Of a DNA stretch of 64,000 nt, positions 1 to 9,085 are shown one piece after another. Location of the stretch: contig NZ_VPFD01000016.1 in the NCBI RefSeq assembly GCF_008014745.1, positions 1-64,000 of the forward strand, in the 5' to 3' direction. The notes below the pieces were generated by a model. The model did no database searches, had not been told where the DNA came from, and worked only from the letters and a program-made list of their open reading frames with translations. Within the stretch, counting starts at the first letter, position 1; every line of letters starts with the position of its first letter. Position numbers and translations under genes: made by a program. The DNA comes from Massilia arenae. Its GTDB lineage: Bacteria; Pseudomonadota; Gammaproteobacteria; Burkholderiales; Burkholderiaceae_D.

Positions 1-70
1 GTATACGCCGGTAAACCAGTCCCTGCAACCCTTCCAGCAATTTCCCCTCAAATTATCCCGGACAGCAGTG

Positions 71-90
71 CGCCTGCGCGGGAACGACGT
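71..90. repeat. Half copy of the dispersed dRS3-like palindrome
   Basis: The 20 bases CGCCTGCGCGGGAACGACGT match one inner half of the paired palindromes found at 11225, 17478, 37172 and 56421. The TTCC that would complete the hairpin is missing, so this is a degenerate or truncated unit. It sits 18 bases beyond the msrA stop codon. Bases 1-70 hold nothing I can recognise. Confidence 0.5.
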
Positions 91-108
91 GGGCTGCTCG
101 TATGCGGC

Positions 109-651
109 TTATGCCTTCAAACGATCCGTGAAAGTCTTGCGGAACTTGGCCACCTTCGGCGCCACCACGAAGGCGCAATAGCCCTGCAGCGGGTGCTGGG
201 CGAAGTAGTTCTGGTGATAGTCCTCGGCCTTGTACCAGGTTTCCTGCGGCTTCACCTCGGTGACGATCGGCGCATCCCACACCAGGCCCATCTCGCCGAT
301 CACCTTGTGCGCGATCTCGTCTTGTTCGGGCGAGGTGGTGAAGATTACCGAGCGATACTGCGTGCCAACGTCGTTGCCCTGGCGGTTCAGGGTGGTCGGG
401 TCGTGGATGGTGAAGAAGATCTCGAGGATGTCGCGGTAGGCGATCACGGTGGGATCGAATTCGAGACGCACCACCTCGGCGTGGCCGGTGGTGCCGCTGC
501 ACACCGCTTCGTAGCTCGGATAGTCGACCTGGCCGCCCATATAGCCCGATTCCACGCGGGTGATGCCGCGCGCCTCGAGGTACACCGCTTCCGTGCACCA
601 GAAGCAGCCGCCGCCCAGGATGGCTACTTCGGTTGCTTTTTGCTCACTCAT
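109..651 (-). CDS. msrA: Peptide-methionine (S)-S-oxide reductase MsrA
   Basis: This 180-residue protein reduces methionine-S-sulfoxide, free or in proteins, back to methionine and so repairs oxidative damage in the cytoplasm. The family signature GGGCFWCTEAVY lies at residues 13-24; Cys16 is the expected catalytic cysteine and Cys19 a nearby second thiol. The segments GHAEVVRLEFDP and NRQGNDVGTQYRSVIF, which shape the active site, are intact. Length is normal for a single-domain MsrA, with no MsrB fusion and no signal peptide. The gene stands alone and diverges from the flavin reductase at 809. Confidence 0.96.
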   Translation of the reverse strand: MSEQKATEVAILGGGCFWCTEAVYLEARGITRVESGYMGGQVDYPSYEAVCSGTTGHAEVVRLEFDPTVIAYRDILEIFFTIHDPTTLNRQGNDVGTQYRSVIFTTSPEQDEIAHKVIGEMGLVWDAPIVTEVKPQETWYKAEDYHQNYFAQHPLQGYCAFVVAPKVAKFRKTFTDRLKA

Positions 652-808
652 AGTTCACCTTGACATTTGTAAGATTAGATAACCTTTAATGTAGCGCAAA
701 GTACCTTGTTCTGCATTGAACTGCCGGCATAGTCACTACGGTTACGCCCCGCTCGCGGCAAGGACACCCCCGACGATGGCATAATGAGCGCCAACGTTCA
801 GGAACCGC

Positions 809-1321
809 ATGAATACACTGTCCTCCCGCGCAACGACGCGCGGCTTCGATACAACACATTTCCGCCACGCCCTGTCGCAATTCGCGACCGGCGTGACCGT
901 CATTACCACGCGCCTCGCCGACGGCAGCTTCCGGGGTCTCACCGCCAGCTCGTTCAACTCGGTCTCGCTCGACCCGCCACTGGTCTTGTGGAGCCTGGGC
1001 GCCGGCGCCAACAGCCTGCCCATCTTCAGCGGCAACTCGCACTATGTGATCAACGTGCTGTCCGCCGGCCAGGAAGAACTGGCGCTGCGCTTCTCGCGCC
1101 GCACCGAGAATCCGTTCGACGGCGTCGAGTACGAACTGTCGCGCACCGGCCTGCCGATCCTCAAAGGCGTGTCGGCGTGGTTCGAATGCCACAACCGCAG
1201 CCGCTATCCCGAGGGCGACCACGTCATCTTCGTGGGCGAGGTCGAGGAGTGCCAGGTCCATCCACAATCGGCCCTGATCTTCCATGGCGGCAAATTCGGC
1301 AGCACGGCTGGTCAAAAATAG
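809..1321 (+). CDS. Flavin reductase family protein
   Basis: The 170-residue product has the flavin reductase-like (FMN-binding split barrel) fold seen in small components of two-component monooxygenases. The conserved start FRHALSQFATGVTVITT, then GLTASSFNSVSLDPPLVLWSL and the late segment GDHVIFVGEVEE, are typical of the family. Such proteins use NAD(P)H to make reduced FMN or FAD for a partner oxygenase. No partner oxygenase subunit lies next to it, so the substrate pathway is unknown. An AGGA ribosome site precedes the chosen ATG. Confidence 0.9.
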   Translation: MNTLSSRATTRGFDTTHFRHALSQFATGVTVITTRLADGSFRGLTASSFNSVSLDPPLVLWSLGAGANSLPIFSGNSHYVINVLSAGQEELALRFSRRTENPFDGVEYELSRTGLPILKGVSAWFECHNRSRYPEGDHVIFVGEVEECQVHPQSALIFHGGKFGSTAGQK

Positions 1322-1429
1322 AAATTCCTGTCGCAGTTTCAAAAGATACGTGGGCGGCACGTTTCTATAATGTTCAGGCGCGCCTTACACGGCACCTACC
1401 GAACTAGAACTTAGAGACAGGATTTTGCG

Positions 1430-2623
1430 ATGACCCGTACCAACTCGTCCAAGAAAGCTTCCTTCCACTGGGATGACCCGCTGCTGCTGGATAGCCAGCT
1501 GCTAGATGACGAGCGCATGGTGCGCGACGCGGCCGCCGCCTATTGCCAGGACAAGCTGCAGCCGCGCGTCCTCGAGGCCTTCCGCCATGAAACGATGGAC
1601 GTCTCGATCTTCCGCGAAATGGGCGACCTGGGCCTGCTGGGACCGACCATTCCCGAGCAGTACGGCGGTCCCGGCCTCAACTACGTCGCCTATGGGCTGA
1701 TCGCGCGCGAAGTCGAGCGCGTCGACTCCGGCTACCGCTCGATGATGAGCGTGCAATCCTCGCTGGTCATGGTGCCGATCTATGAATTCGGCAATGAAGA
1801 GACGCGCCAGAAATACCTGCCGAAGCTGGCCACCGGCGAATGGATCGGCTGCTTCGGCCTGACCGAACCCAACCACGGCTCGGACCCGGCCTCGATGGTC
1901 ACCCGCGCCCGCAAGGTCGATGGCGGCTACAGCCTCACCGGCAGCAAGATGTGGATCACCAACTCGCCGGTCGCCGACGTGTTCGTGGTGTGGGCCAAGG
2001 ACGACGAAGGCGCAATCCGCGGCTTCGTGCTCGAGAAAGGCTGGAAAGGCCTGTCGGCGCCGGCGATCCACGGCAAGTTCGGCCTGCGCGCCTCGGTCAC
2101 CGGCGAAATCGTCATGGACGAAGTGTTCTGCCCGGAAGAAAACGCCTTCCCGGAAGTGCGCGGCCTGAAGGGCCCGTTCACCTGCCTGAACTCGGCGCGC
2201 TACGGCATCGCGTGGGGCGCGCTGGGCGCGGCTGAAGACTGCTGGCACACCGCGCGCCAGTACACGATGGACCGCACCCAGTTCGGCAAGCCGCTGGCGG
2301 CGAACCAGCTGGTGCAGAAGAAACTGGCCGACATGCAGACCGAGATCACCCTCGGCCTGCAAGGGTGCCTGCGCCTGGGCCGCATGAAGGACGAAGGCAC
2401 GGCGGCGGTCGAGATCACCTCGATCATGAAGCGCAACTCCTGCGGCAAGTCGCTGGACATCGCCCGCGTCGCGCGCGACATGCTGGGCGGTAACGGCATT
2501 TCGGACGAGTTCGGCATCATCCGCCACATGGTCAACCTCGAGGTGGTCAACACCTATGAAGGCACGCACGACATCCACGCCCTGATCCTGGGCCGCGCCC
2601 AGACCGGCATCGCCGCGTTCTGA
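1430..2623 (+). CDS. gcdH: Glutaryl-CoA dehydrogenase
   Basis: This 397-residue acyl-CoA dehydrogenase should oxidise and decarboxylate glutaryl-CoA to crotonyl-CoA in lysine/tryptophan breakdown, with FAD and electron-transfer flavoprotein. The acyl-CoA dehydrogenase signature [13 protein letters not shown] is near residue 141. The segment [13 protein letters not shown], with the glutaryl-binding arginine of the GCDH subfamily, separates it from ordinary fatty acyl-CoA dehydrogenases. The catalytic base is the Glu in [12 protein letters not shown] near residue 377. A TATAAT hexamer at 1366-1371 is a possible -10 element. Its stop codon directly abuts the stop of the convergent gene at 2624, with no spacer. 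Confidence 0.95.
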   Translation: MTRTNSSKKASFHWDDPLLLDSQLLDDERMVRDAAAAYCQDKLQPRVLEAFRHETMDVSIFREMGDLGLLGPTIPEQYGGPGLNYVAYGLIAREVERVDSGYRSMMSVQSSLVMVPIYEFGNEETRQKYLPKLATGEWIGCFGLTEPNHGSDPASMVTRARKVDGGYSLTGSKMWITNSPVADVFVVWAKDDEGAIRGFVLEKGWKGLSAPAIHGKFGLRASVTGEIVMDEVFCPEENAFPEVRGLKGPFTCLNSARYGIAWGALGAAEDCWHTARQYTMDRTQFGKPLAANQLVQKKLADMQTEITLGLQGCLRLGRMKDEGTAAVEITSIMKRNSCGKSLDIARVARDMLGGNGISDEFGIIRHMVNLEVVNTYEGTHDIHALILGRAQTGIAAF

Positions 2624-3472
2624 TCACCGGCGGGCGACGCGCCGCGCGGCCTGGGCCTGCGGCGTGTCGCCCAGCGGCGCCAGCGCCGCGCCCCTGGCCA
2701 GCGTACGCACCAGCGTCGCCTCGCCCCAGCGCAATCCCCGCCCGCGCAGCTGCGGCAGCGAGCGCACCGGCTCGGGCGTGATCTCCACCGCGGCGCGCAC
2801 GAGCAGCCGCTGCAATGGGCGCAAGGGCGCCGGCAGGATGGGCGCCTCGCCCATGATCCGCATGAAGTCCGCGAGGATATCGGAGCCTTCCAGTCCGGGC
2901 GCGGTCTTCTCCAGCATCGATTCCCACTCCTTCCATGAACCCGGGGCGCCGGTCGCGCCGTACAGGCGCGCGGCCGGTTCCGACTCGGCGAAGGCGGCGT
3001 CCTTCTCGGCATCGGACAGCGCGCGCACATAGCGGTGGTAGGCCTCGGTGAACCCGAACGAGGCGGTCGCCTGCACCCAGTCGAGCAGGCGCGGATCGTT
3101 GGCCTGGTAGGCCACGCCATCGGGCGTAGTGCCCTTGACCCGGCCATGCATGCGCACCACGTGCGCGATCATTTTTTCGGCCGCCGAGCGCGGGCCGTAC
3201 ACCGTCATCATCGCCGCGAAACCGGTGCGGCGCAGGCGCGTGCCCGGATCGCGCTGGAAGCTGCTGTGGTCCCACACGCCGGAGCGCACCGACGGTTCGG
3301 CCAGTTCGAGCAGCACCGCCGTGACGCCGCCAACAAAGAGGCCAATGGGATTGGCGAACACCTGCCACGAGACGCCGTCATGCGGCGCCAGCGCCGCCTC
3401 GCCCGCCGGCTGGCTGAAGTCGAAGGCCATGCCCGCCGGGGGCTGCATCAGATCGCGTACCGCATCGAGCAT
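2624..3472 (-). CDS. Oxygenase MpaB family protein (DUF2236)
   Basis: The 282-residue protein matches the DUF2236/MpaB-like family, which includes the haem-dependent latex-clearing (rubber) oxygenases and fungal MpaB. Recognisable parts are the N-terminal FANPIGLFVGGVTAVLLELAEPSVRSGVWDHS, the RTGFAAMMTVYG stretch, and the HGRVKGTTPDG...Y.ANDPRLLDWVQAT block with histidines thought to bind haem. No signal peptide is seen, so it is probably cytoplasmic. The biological substrate cannot be deduced here. It converges on gcdH with touching stop codons, so transcripts may overlap. Confidence 0.85.
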   Translation of the reverse strand: MLDAVRDLMQPPAGMAFDFSQPAGEAALAPHDGVSWQVFANPIGLFVGGVTAVLLELAEPSVRSGVWDHSSFQRDPGTRLRRTGFAAMMTVYGPRSAAEKMIAHVVRMHGRVKGTTPDGVAYQANDPRLLDWVQATASFGFTEAYHRYVRALSDAEKDAAFAESEPAARLYGATGAPGSWKEWESMLEKTAPGLEGSDILADFMRIMGEAPILPAPLRPLQRLLVRAAVEITPEPVRSLPQLRGRGLRWGEATLVRTLARGAALAPLGDTPQAQAARRVARR

Positions 3473-3584
3473 TCATTCCTCCTGGTGATCCCGTCATCAA
3501 CATGTCATGGCGCATTCATATCATCCCTTCAATTTTTGTGTTTCACAATTCAATGAAGGATTTCACATGCACTAGGTAGTCCAG

Positions 3585-5525
3585 CTGCGCCGTCTTCCCC
3601 TCGCCATCGCCATCGGCGCCGTCCTCGCCCTCTCTGCCTGCGGCGGCTCGGACCATGATGACGATGCCTACGTCGTCGTCGTCATCCCCCCGGCGCCGGC
3701 CGACCAGGGCGCGGCCGACAGCGCGCCGGTGCCGGGCGTCACGGCCTTCGTCGACACCGTCGCCACCAACCAGCGCGGCGACGCGCGCTACGCCACGCTG
3801 GCCACCAACGCCGGCGTGCGCGTCCTGGGCGGCATGCTCGACATCTTCAAGCCGGTGGCCGAGATTGTCGATGCCGGCGTGACCGCGCCGGCCGTGGACG
3901 GTTTCCCGGCCATCGTCGCCTCGACCTGGACCGGCGTGCCGAACGACGGCACCAACGGCGGCACGATCGTCAACGCGCAGGTGCACAACGCAAACATCGA
4001 CTACGTGGTCAAGGCCACCGCCAGCCGTACGCCGGAGCAGACCTTGCTGGCCTACCTGGACGACCGCCGCGGCAAGGGCTACAGCACCGCCTCGGGCATG
4101 GGCCCGCTGACCGCCGCCTGGCGCAGCGCCTCGCGCCAGACCACCACCATCAACGACATGCCGCAGGACGCCGTCACCGTCAAATACGAAGACGGCGGCA
4201 ACAACAACGGCGTCGGCGGCGATGCCAATCCCGAGTTCGGCAAGGTGATCGACCTGGTCAACGCGATGGGCGCCAACGGCTCGACCGAGCCGGCCAAGCG
4301 CTTCTACAAATACGCGCGCCCCTACCGCTGGAGCAGCGCGGTGCAGGTGGTGCCGCAGCTGGAACCGGCCAAGAGCACGACGCCGGGCACCGACGGCGGC
4401 TTCACCAGCGGCCACTCGGCCGAGGCGACCCGCAACGCCGTCGCCATGGCCTATGTGGTGCCGGAACGCTTCCAGGAACTGGTCGGCCGCGGCCTCGAAT
4501 TGGGCGAGAGCCGCATCTTCGCCGGCATGCACTCGCCGCTGGACGTGATCAGCGGCCGCGTGCAGGCGCAAGCTGTCGCGGCCGCCAACCTGATCGCCGC
4601 CGGCGCCACCACCCGCGCCGCCGCCCGCGCCCAGGCCCAGACCACGCTGATGAAGCTGACCGATACCAATGCCGGTAACTTCGCGAACTATGCCGTTTCC
4701 GGCACGCCGGCCAACGACCGCTTCGCCGACTATGCGACCAGCAAGGCCAATTATTTGCGCCGTATGACCTACGGCCTGCCGCAGATCGGCTCGACCACCG
4801 CGCCGGCCGTCGTGCCGAAAGGCGCCGAGGTGATGCTGGAAACCCGCCTGCCCTACCTGAACGAGGCGCAGCGCCGCGTGGTGCTCAAGACGACCGCGAT
4901 CCCTTCCGGCTATCCGGTGCTGGACGATCCTGAAGGCTGGGGCCGCCTTAATCTGTTCGCCGCGGGCGAGGGCTACGCCGTCTTCACCGGCAACGTGGTC
5001 GTGAACATGGATGCGAGCAAGGGCGGCTTCAACGCCGTCGACCGCTGGCGCAACGACATTTCGGGCAGCGGCAAGCTGGTCAAGCAAGGCAGCGGCAACC
5101 TGAAGCTGGGCGGCAGGAACAGCTGGACCGGCGGCGCCCAGGTCGAAGGCGGCACGCTCGAAGCCCTGTCGATGACGGCCTTCGGCACCGGCGACGTGTA
5201 CGTGGCCAGCGGCGCCACGGTGGTGAACAATACGGCGGGCACGCTGGCCCTGGCCAAGCAGTACACCCAGCTCAAGGGCGCCACGCTGGAAATGCGCGTC
5301 GGCGCCGTGACCCACGGCCACCTGAGCGTCAGCGGCGCGGTGACCATCGGCGGCGGCACCTTGCGCATCGTGTTCCAGAACGGCTACAAGCCGGCGGCTG
5401 GCGCGACGCTGAAAGTGATCACGGCGGGCAGCCTGAAAGGCAAGTTCGAGACCATCACGGTCGAGGGATACACGGTGACGCCGACCTATACCGCGACCGG
5501 GCTGGAACTGCGCCTGGGCGCATGA
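3585..5525 (+). CDS. PAP2-type acid phosphatase lipoprotein with C-terminal passenger repeat; start disrupted
   Basis: The reading frame encodes a class A-type acid phosphatase (PAP2 superfamily). The three phosphatase motifs are visible: K...ARP around residue 238 (KRFYKYARPYRW), TSGHS around 273, and SR...GMHSPLD around 309. After residue 480 comes an autotransporter-associated beta-strand repeat (GSGKLVKQGSGNLKLGG...WTGG...GGTLEAL), but there is no C-terminal beta-barrel. The N-terminus is a lipoprotein signal ending in ALSACGGS. The natural-looking start (AAGGA, then ATG at 3567) runs into TAG at 3573. The given start is an in-frame CTG at 3585; the next ATG, at 3729, would lose the signal peptide. 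It may be a functional gene with a weak start, or a recent pseudogene. Confidence 0.75.
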   Translation: MRRLPLAIAIGAVLALSACGGSDHDDDAYVVVVIPPAPADQGAADSAPVPGVTAFVDTVATNQRGDARYATLATNAGVRVLGGMLDIFKPVAEIVDAGVTAPAVDGFPAIVASTWTGVPNDGTNGGTIVNAQVHNANIDYVVKATASRTPEQTLLAYLDDRRGKGYSTASGMGPLTAAWRSASRQTTTINDMPQDAVTVKYEDGGNNNGVGGDANPEFGKVIDLVNAMGANGSTEPAKRFYKYARPYRWSSAVQVVPQLEPAKSTTPGTDGGFTSGHSAEATRNAVAMAYVVPERFQELVGRGLELGESRIFAGMHSPLDVISGRVQAQAVAAANLIAAGATTRAAARAQAQTTLMKLTDTNAGNFANYAVSGTPANDRFADYATSKANYLRRMTYGLPQIGSTTAPAVVPKGAEVMLETRLPYLNEAQRRVVLKTTAIPSGYPVLDDPEGWGRLNLFAAGEGYAVFTGNVVVNMDASKGGFNAVDRWRNDISGSGKLVKQGSGNLKLGGRNSWTGGAQVEGGTLEALSMTAFGTGDVYVASGATVVNNTAGTLALAKQYTQLKGATLEMRVGAVTHGHLSVSGAVTIGGGTLRIVFQNGYKPAAGATLKVITAGSLKGKFETITVEGYTVTPTYTATGLELRLGA

Positions 5526-5533
5526 TGTAGAAA

Positions 5534-5559
5534 GGGCCGGGAGCGATCCCGGCCCTTTT
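5534..5559. terminator. Bidirectional intrinsic terminator
   Basis: A perfect 9-bp stem (GGGCCGGGA / TCCCGGCCC) with a GCGA loop is followed by TTTT on the plus side and preceded by AAA. It lies between the convergent phosphatase gene (stop 5525) and the small gene ending at 5569, so it can serve both. Confidence 0.9.
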
Positions 5560-5568
5560 CAATCTGGC

Positions 5569-5916
5569 TTATTCGTCGAAGTCTTCGGCCAGGTTCTTCC
5601 AGCCGCGGCTCTTGGCGAAGGCCGCGAATTCCTCGGGCGCTTCGAGCACGATCAGGCGGCTCTCTTGCAGGCCCGGATCGCTGTGGCCGAAGTCTGGCCC
5701 CTTGTAGCCGACCGCGCGCAGGCGGTCGACAAGCTGGCGCACCAGGACCGTGTCCTTGTAGGCGCCCGGTTCGAGCTTGGCCGCGAACTTCACGTACACG
5801 TCAATAATCCCGTAGCCCTCGTCGAAGATGGTGATGTTCTTCACGTCGAGGGTACGGCCTTGCCCATCCTTGGCCTGGAAGGCGCCGGACAGTTCGATGT
5901 CGGATTCGGTAGTCAT
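5569..5916 (-). CDS. Conserved small acidic protein, function unknown
   Basis: I do not recognise this 115-residue protein. It is soluble, without signal peptide or membrane segment. It begins MTTESDIELSGAF, has a beta-rich first half (TLDVKNITIFDEGYGIIDVYVKF), a helical middle (TVLVRQLVDRLRAVGYKG) and an acidic tail (AEDFDE). Coding bias matches its neighbours and it ends at a good shared terminator, which supports it being real. It lies 35 bases downstream of the NTF2-like gene on the same strand and may be cotranscribed with it. Confidence 0.65.
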   Translation of the reverse strand: MTTESDIELSGAFQAKDGQGRTLDVKNITIFDEGYGIIDVYVKFAAKLEPGAYKDTVLVRQLVDRLRAVGYKGPDFGHSDPGLQESRLIVLEAPEEFAAFAKSRGWKNLAEDFDE

Positions 5917-5951
5917 GGCGCCAGCATATCACCGGCGCGCACGGCGCGGTG

Positions 5952-6416
5952 TCAGTGATCGTAGCTGAGCACGCGCAGCAACTTCCAGGCGCCGTCCTCG
6001 CGCGCCCACACCATCGAGAAGCGATAGACGCTGCAGGCTTCGGGCTCGCTGGCCGACGGCTTGTTGCAGAAGCGGTGCTTGCCGATGTGCATGGCGTGAT
6101 CCGGCCCGGAAGGGAAGACCTCCACGGTCTCCGGCAGGGCCTCGCGCCGGACCCGGTTCGCCGCCTTGAACATCTTCTCGAAGGCGGAGATATTCTCGTC
6201 ATAGCCGGTGACGCCGCTGCGGTCGTGATAGAACTCGAGGCGCCGGCTGAAGCCTTCTTTCATCGGCCCGATGTCGCGCGCATTGATGCCGCCGAACAGG
6301 CGCGCATCGGCGGTCATGATGTCCGCCGCCAGGTGCGCCCGGTCCTGGCCGTCATCGGCGCCCCAAGCCATGGCGCTTGCCGCCATCAGGCATGCCGCCA
6401 GCAATCCCTTGTCCAT
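5952..6416 (-). CDS. Exported NTF2-like (SnoaL/DUF4440-type) protein
   Basis: The 154-residue product starts with a signal peptide (MDKGLLAACLMAASAMAWGA). The rest resembles the cone-shaped NTF2-like fold: an alpha-helical first half, then strands such as DHAMHIGKHRFC, CSVYRFSMVWAREDGAWKLLRVLSYDH. The closing W...DGAWKL..VLSYDH pattern is the usual end of DUF4440-like proteins. Two cysteines in the second half could form a periplasmic disulfide. Function is unknown; members include small enzymes and ligand-binding proteins. Confidence 0.7.
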   Translation of the reverse strand: MDKGLLAACLMAASAMAWGADDGQDRAHLAADIMTADARLFGGINARDIGPMKEGFSRRLEFYHDRSGVTGYDENISAFEKMFKAANRVRREALPETVEVFPSGPDHAMHIGKHRFCNKPSASEPEACSVYRFSMVWAREDGAWKLLRVLSYDH

Positions 6417-6540
6417 GCTTCGCTCCTCGTGATCGAATGCACGGCACTATGCCAGCACGGCCGGCGGCTTGCTCATGCAATCGGACGAAATGACGAGGCG
6501 CCGGGTCGAGTGGCGGCGTGGCGCGATGAACGGATCGCCC

Positions 6541-8820
6541 CTACACTTCCCACTGCAGCTTGAACGTCAACGACCTGCTGCGCTCATCCGCCAGCGGCAG
6601 TTTGTCGTCCACGACGCCGAACGACACCGTCCTGCCGACCCGCCACTGGTGACGGTACAGCAGCGAGCGATGGATCTGGCGGTCGTTCCACGCCTCCAGC
6701 TGGGTCACGCCGTCGTCGCGCCGCGCGGCCCAGGTGTTCTGGGCCAGCAGGCGCAGTGAATCACGTGAGCTAAAATGCAGCATCGCCAGCCAGCGCCAGG
6801 CGGTGTCGGAGAACGCGGGCTGGCCAAGCGTGCCCTGCACCCAGGCCCGGTTCACGTGGTGGTCCAGCTCCAGCGACCAGCCGCGACGCAATGGGAAGCG
6901 CAGCCCCACGTCCAGGATCACGTTCCCGCCCGGCCCCACCCGATCGGCGTCGACGTCGAGCTGGCGTCCGAGCGCGACCTCCATCGCGATCTTCGAGACC
7001 CACGGCGCCGGCGTGGTCTCGACGCCGAAGTTGACGACCCGGGTATCGTGCAGGCGCCCGCCCGGCCCGGCGCGCTGGCGGTCGAAGCCCAGCTCGACCC
7101 ACAGGCCGGTCTGCAGCGGCGCCGCCATCCACACGCCCGGCCGCAACTTGCGCTCGACGGTCTCGCCGCCGCGCTGGCCGCTGATGTTGTCGGACAGGGT
7201 GCGCATCTCGTGCACGATCAGATAGGTCTCGAATTCGTACAGCTCGAGCGCGCCGAGGGATTGCGGGCCCAGGATGCGGTTCATCGATCCCGTGATGCGG
7301 GCGATGCCGGCCTGCGGCACGAAGCCGTTGTCGTTCACGAAGCCCGGCGCGATCGCTTCCACCTCGACCTCGTGCCACCAGCGTGCGGTCTTGTGCAGGT
7401 ACTTGCCCCACAGGTAGCCGCCCGACTCTGCATCCACCTTGGCCGGCACGTCGTCGTCGATGAAGCCGGCGGTGGTGCGCGAGGCCATTGCCACGCCGGA
7501 CAGCTGGTGCTGGACGCCGCCGTCGGTCTCGCCACGCCATTGCGCATCGAGGCCCAGCACCTCGTTGCTGCCGAAGCGGTGGTAGTCGCGCTGCGAGACG
7601 AAGGCGCCCAGCAGCAGGCCGTCCTGGTGCCAGCGCGCACGCGCCAGGCTGGCCATCGTGCGCAGGGTCTGCGCGTACTGCAGCGTTTCGTAGGGACGCC
7701 CGCGCAGCACCAGGCCGCCCGGCTCGTCGCGCAGGCTCATCGCGGTGGCGTCCATGTGCGCGCCGCGCCAGGTCGCGCGCAGGCCGTATTCGGGATCGTT
7801 CACGGTGCGCGAATAGAAGGCCGGCAGCGGCAGGCCCAGCACGTCGGCGCTCTCCAGGAAGAAGCCGCGCTTCTCGGGCAGGCTGAGCGCCACGTTGCTG
7901 GCGCCCTGCGACACCGGCTCGTCGATCTCGACCTGCGAGAAATCCGGGTTGATGGTGGCATTGAACACCCAGTCGGCGCGCGGGCGGGCATTGATCTCCA
8001 GTCCCAGCTCGGCCTGCGAGCCGCGCATCCGCTGGCCCGGACTCCAGGCGCGTGCGCTGCGCACGGTCAGCTCGGGACGCAGCTCGACGAAGCCGCGGTC
8101 GCGCACCGCTTCGACGGTGGCGTCCATGCCCGCGATCTCCTGCAAAAAGCTCAGGTGGCTCAGGGCGTCGATCCGGAACGGCGCCGTCACCAGCAACGCT
8201 CCTTGCGCATGCGGGACGCTGCGCTCGACCATCATGCGCCAGTTGCGTCCGTCCGCATACGGGAAACGCAGGTTCGACAACGGCCAGCGCACTTCCATGC
8301 TGTAGCCGTCGGGCAGGAGCTTGACGGCGGTCTCGACCGGAAAGTCCGGGCCCAGGTCGGATTCGTCGTCGTCCGCGCGGTGGATGCCGTCGCTGACCAC
8401 GCCCAGGGTATTGATGCGCACGAACTGGGCCGAGCGGCCGTGGCCGGCCGGGTCGATCCAGAGGCCGATGAAGTCCTGGTCGGGGGCGATCTTGTCGCGC
8501 CGCGCCAGCTGGCCGCGGCGCCGCTCGGGCGCCGGATCCCAGGCGCGGATGCCGAATACCAGCGCGCCATCGTCGACCAGCAGTTGCACCGTGGTGCGCA
8601 AGCCCCCTCGGGCAGGTTCCCCGTCGCGCGGCAAATGCTTGTGGAAATCGTCGTACACGGGCGCCCGCTGCCAGACCACCTCGTCGAGCACGCCGTCGAT
8701 GGCCGGCGCCTCGGGCGTGCCGATGCGCAATGCGCGCAGACCGTCGCGGTCGTCGGATGCATGCGCGGCGCCGGCGCCAAGCAAGGCGGCAAGCAGGATA
8801 ACAAGTCGGCGCAGGATCAC
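6541..8820 (-). CDS. DUF5916 outer-membrane protein with CBM9-like N-terminal domain
   Basis: The 759-residue protein (GTG start chosen so that it opens with the signal peptide ILRRLVILLAALLGAGAAHA) has a carbohydrate-binding family 9-like N-terminal domain (APAIDGVLDEVVWQRAPVYDDF ... DDGALVFGIRAWDP) and a long C-terminal part rich in alternating aromatic/hydrophobic strands. The segment ending FLESADVL and the closing residues LTFKLQWEV look like a beta-barrel ending in a terminal aromatic strand. DUF5916 proteins are usually placed in the outer membrane. Substrate is unknown. An upstream in-frame ATG at 8862 is possible, but neither start has a good ribosome site. Confidence 0.8.
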   Translation of the reverse strand: MILRRLVILLAALLGAGAAHASDDRDGLRALRIGTPEAPAIDGVLDEVVWQRAPVYDDFHKHLPRDGEPARGGLRTTVQLLVDDGALVFGIRAWDPAPERRRGQLARRDKIAPDQDFIGLWIDPAGHGRSAQFVRINTLGVVSDGIHRADDDESDLGPDFPVETAVKLLPDGYSMEVRWPLSNLRFPYADGRNWRMMVERSVPHAQGALLVTAPFRIDALSHLSFLQEIAGMDATVEAVRDRGFVELRPELTVRSARAWSPGQRMRGSQAELGLEINARPRADWVFNATINPDFSQVEIDEPVSQGASNVALSLPEKRGFFLESADVLGLPLPAFYSRTVNDPEYGLRATWRGAHMDATAMSLRDEPGGLVLRGRPYETLQYAQTLRTMASLARARWHQDGLLLGAFVSQRDYHRFGSNEVLGLDAQWRGETDGGVQHQLSGVAMASRTTAGFIDDDVPAKVDAESGGYLWGKYLHKTARWWHEVEVEAIAPGFVNDNGFVPQAGIARITGSMNRILGPQSLGALELYEFETYLIVHEMRTLSDNISGQRGGETVERKLRPGVWMAAPLQTGLWVELGFDRQRAGPGGRLHDTRVVNFGVETTPAPWVSKIAMEVALGRQLDVDADRVGPGGNVILDVGLRFPLRRGWSLELDHHVNRAWVQGTLGQPAFSDTAWRWLAMLHFSSRDSLRLLAQNTWAARRDDGVTQLEAWNDRQIHRSLLYRHQWRVGRTVSFGVVDDKLPLADERSRSLTFKLQWEV

Positions 8821-9085
8821 GTCAGAGGAATCGCTCGGGATGGGGGCCGGGCAGTCTAGCATGCAGGTTGTTAAAAAGAAAATATAACCGCCATTCCATG
8901 CACCATGGGTTGTGACTGTGAAAGTGATTGTTGAACATGTCACATTCCGTGGTATTGCGTTCTCATTTGACAATCTTTAGCGCTATCAGCCTCAGGTCCA
9001 CTCTGTGTGCATGGATATTTACGCTACCATCAATGCACGATGCGTGGAGATCGTGCCAGTCTCTACTTCTTGGGCGTGGGGAAAA
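8821..9085. other. Divergent intergenic region
   Basis: This 265-base stretch separates the DUF5916 gene from the GGDEF/EAL gene and is more A+T-rich than its surroundings. It must carry both promoters, but I could not assign a convincing pair of -35/-10 boxes, operator, or RNA structure. Confidence 0.5.

Noticed and set aside
3543..5321. Long minus-strand open frame of about 590 codons opposite the phosphatase gene
   Set aside because: Its composition (His/Gly/Arg/Val/Ala repeats) is that of an antisense shadow of a GC-rich gene, and the plus strand carries real catalytic motifs.
6775..8859. Plus-strand open frame of about 690 codons opposite the DUF5916 gene
   Set aside because: Low-complexity His/Gln/Arg-rich translation with no family pattern; the minus strand encodes a clear signal peptide, CBM9-like domain and barrel.
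9005..9085. Extended GTG start of the GGDEF/EAL gene
   Set aside because: The extra 27 residues resemble no domain, and the ATG at 9086 has a better ribosome site.
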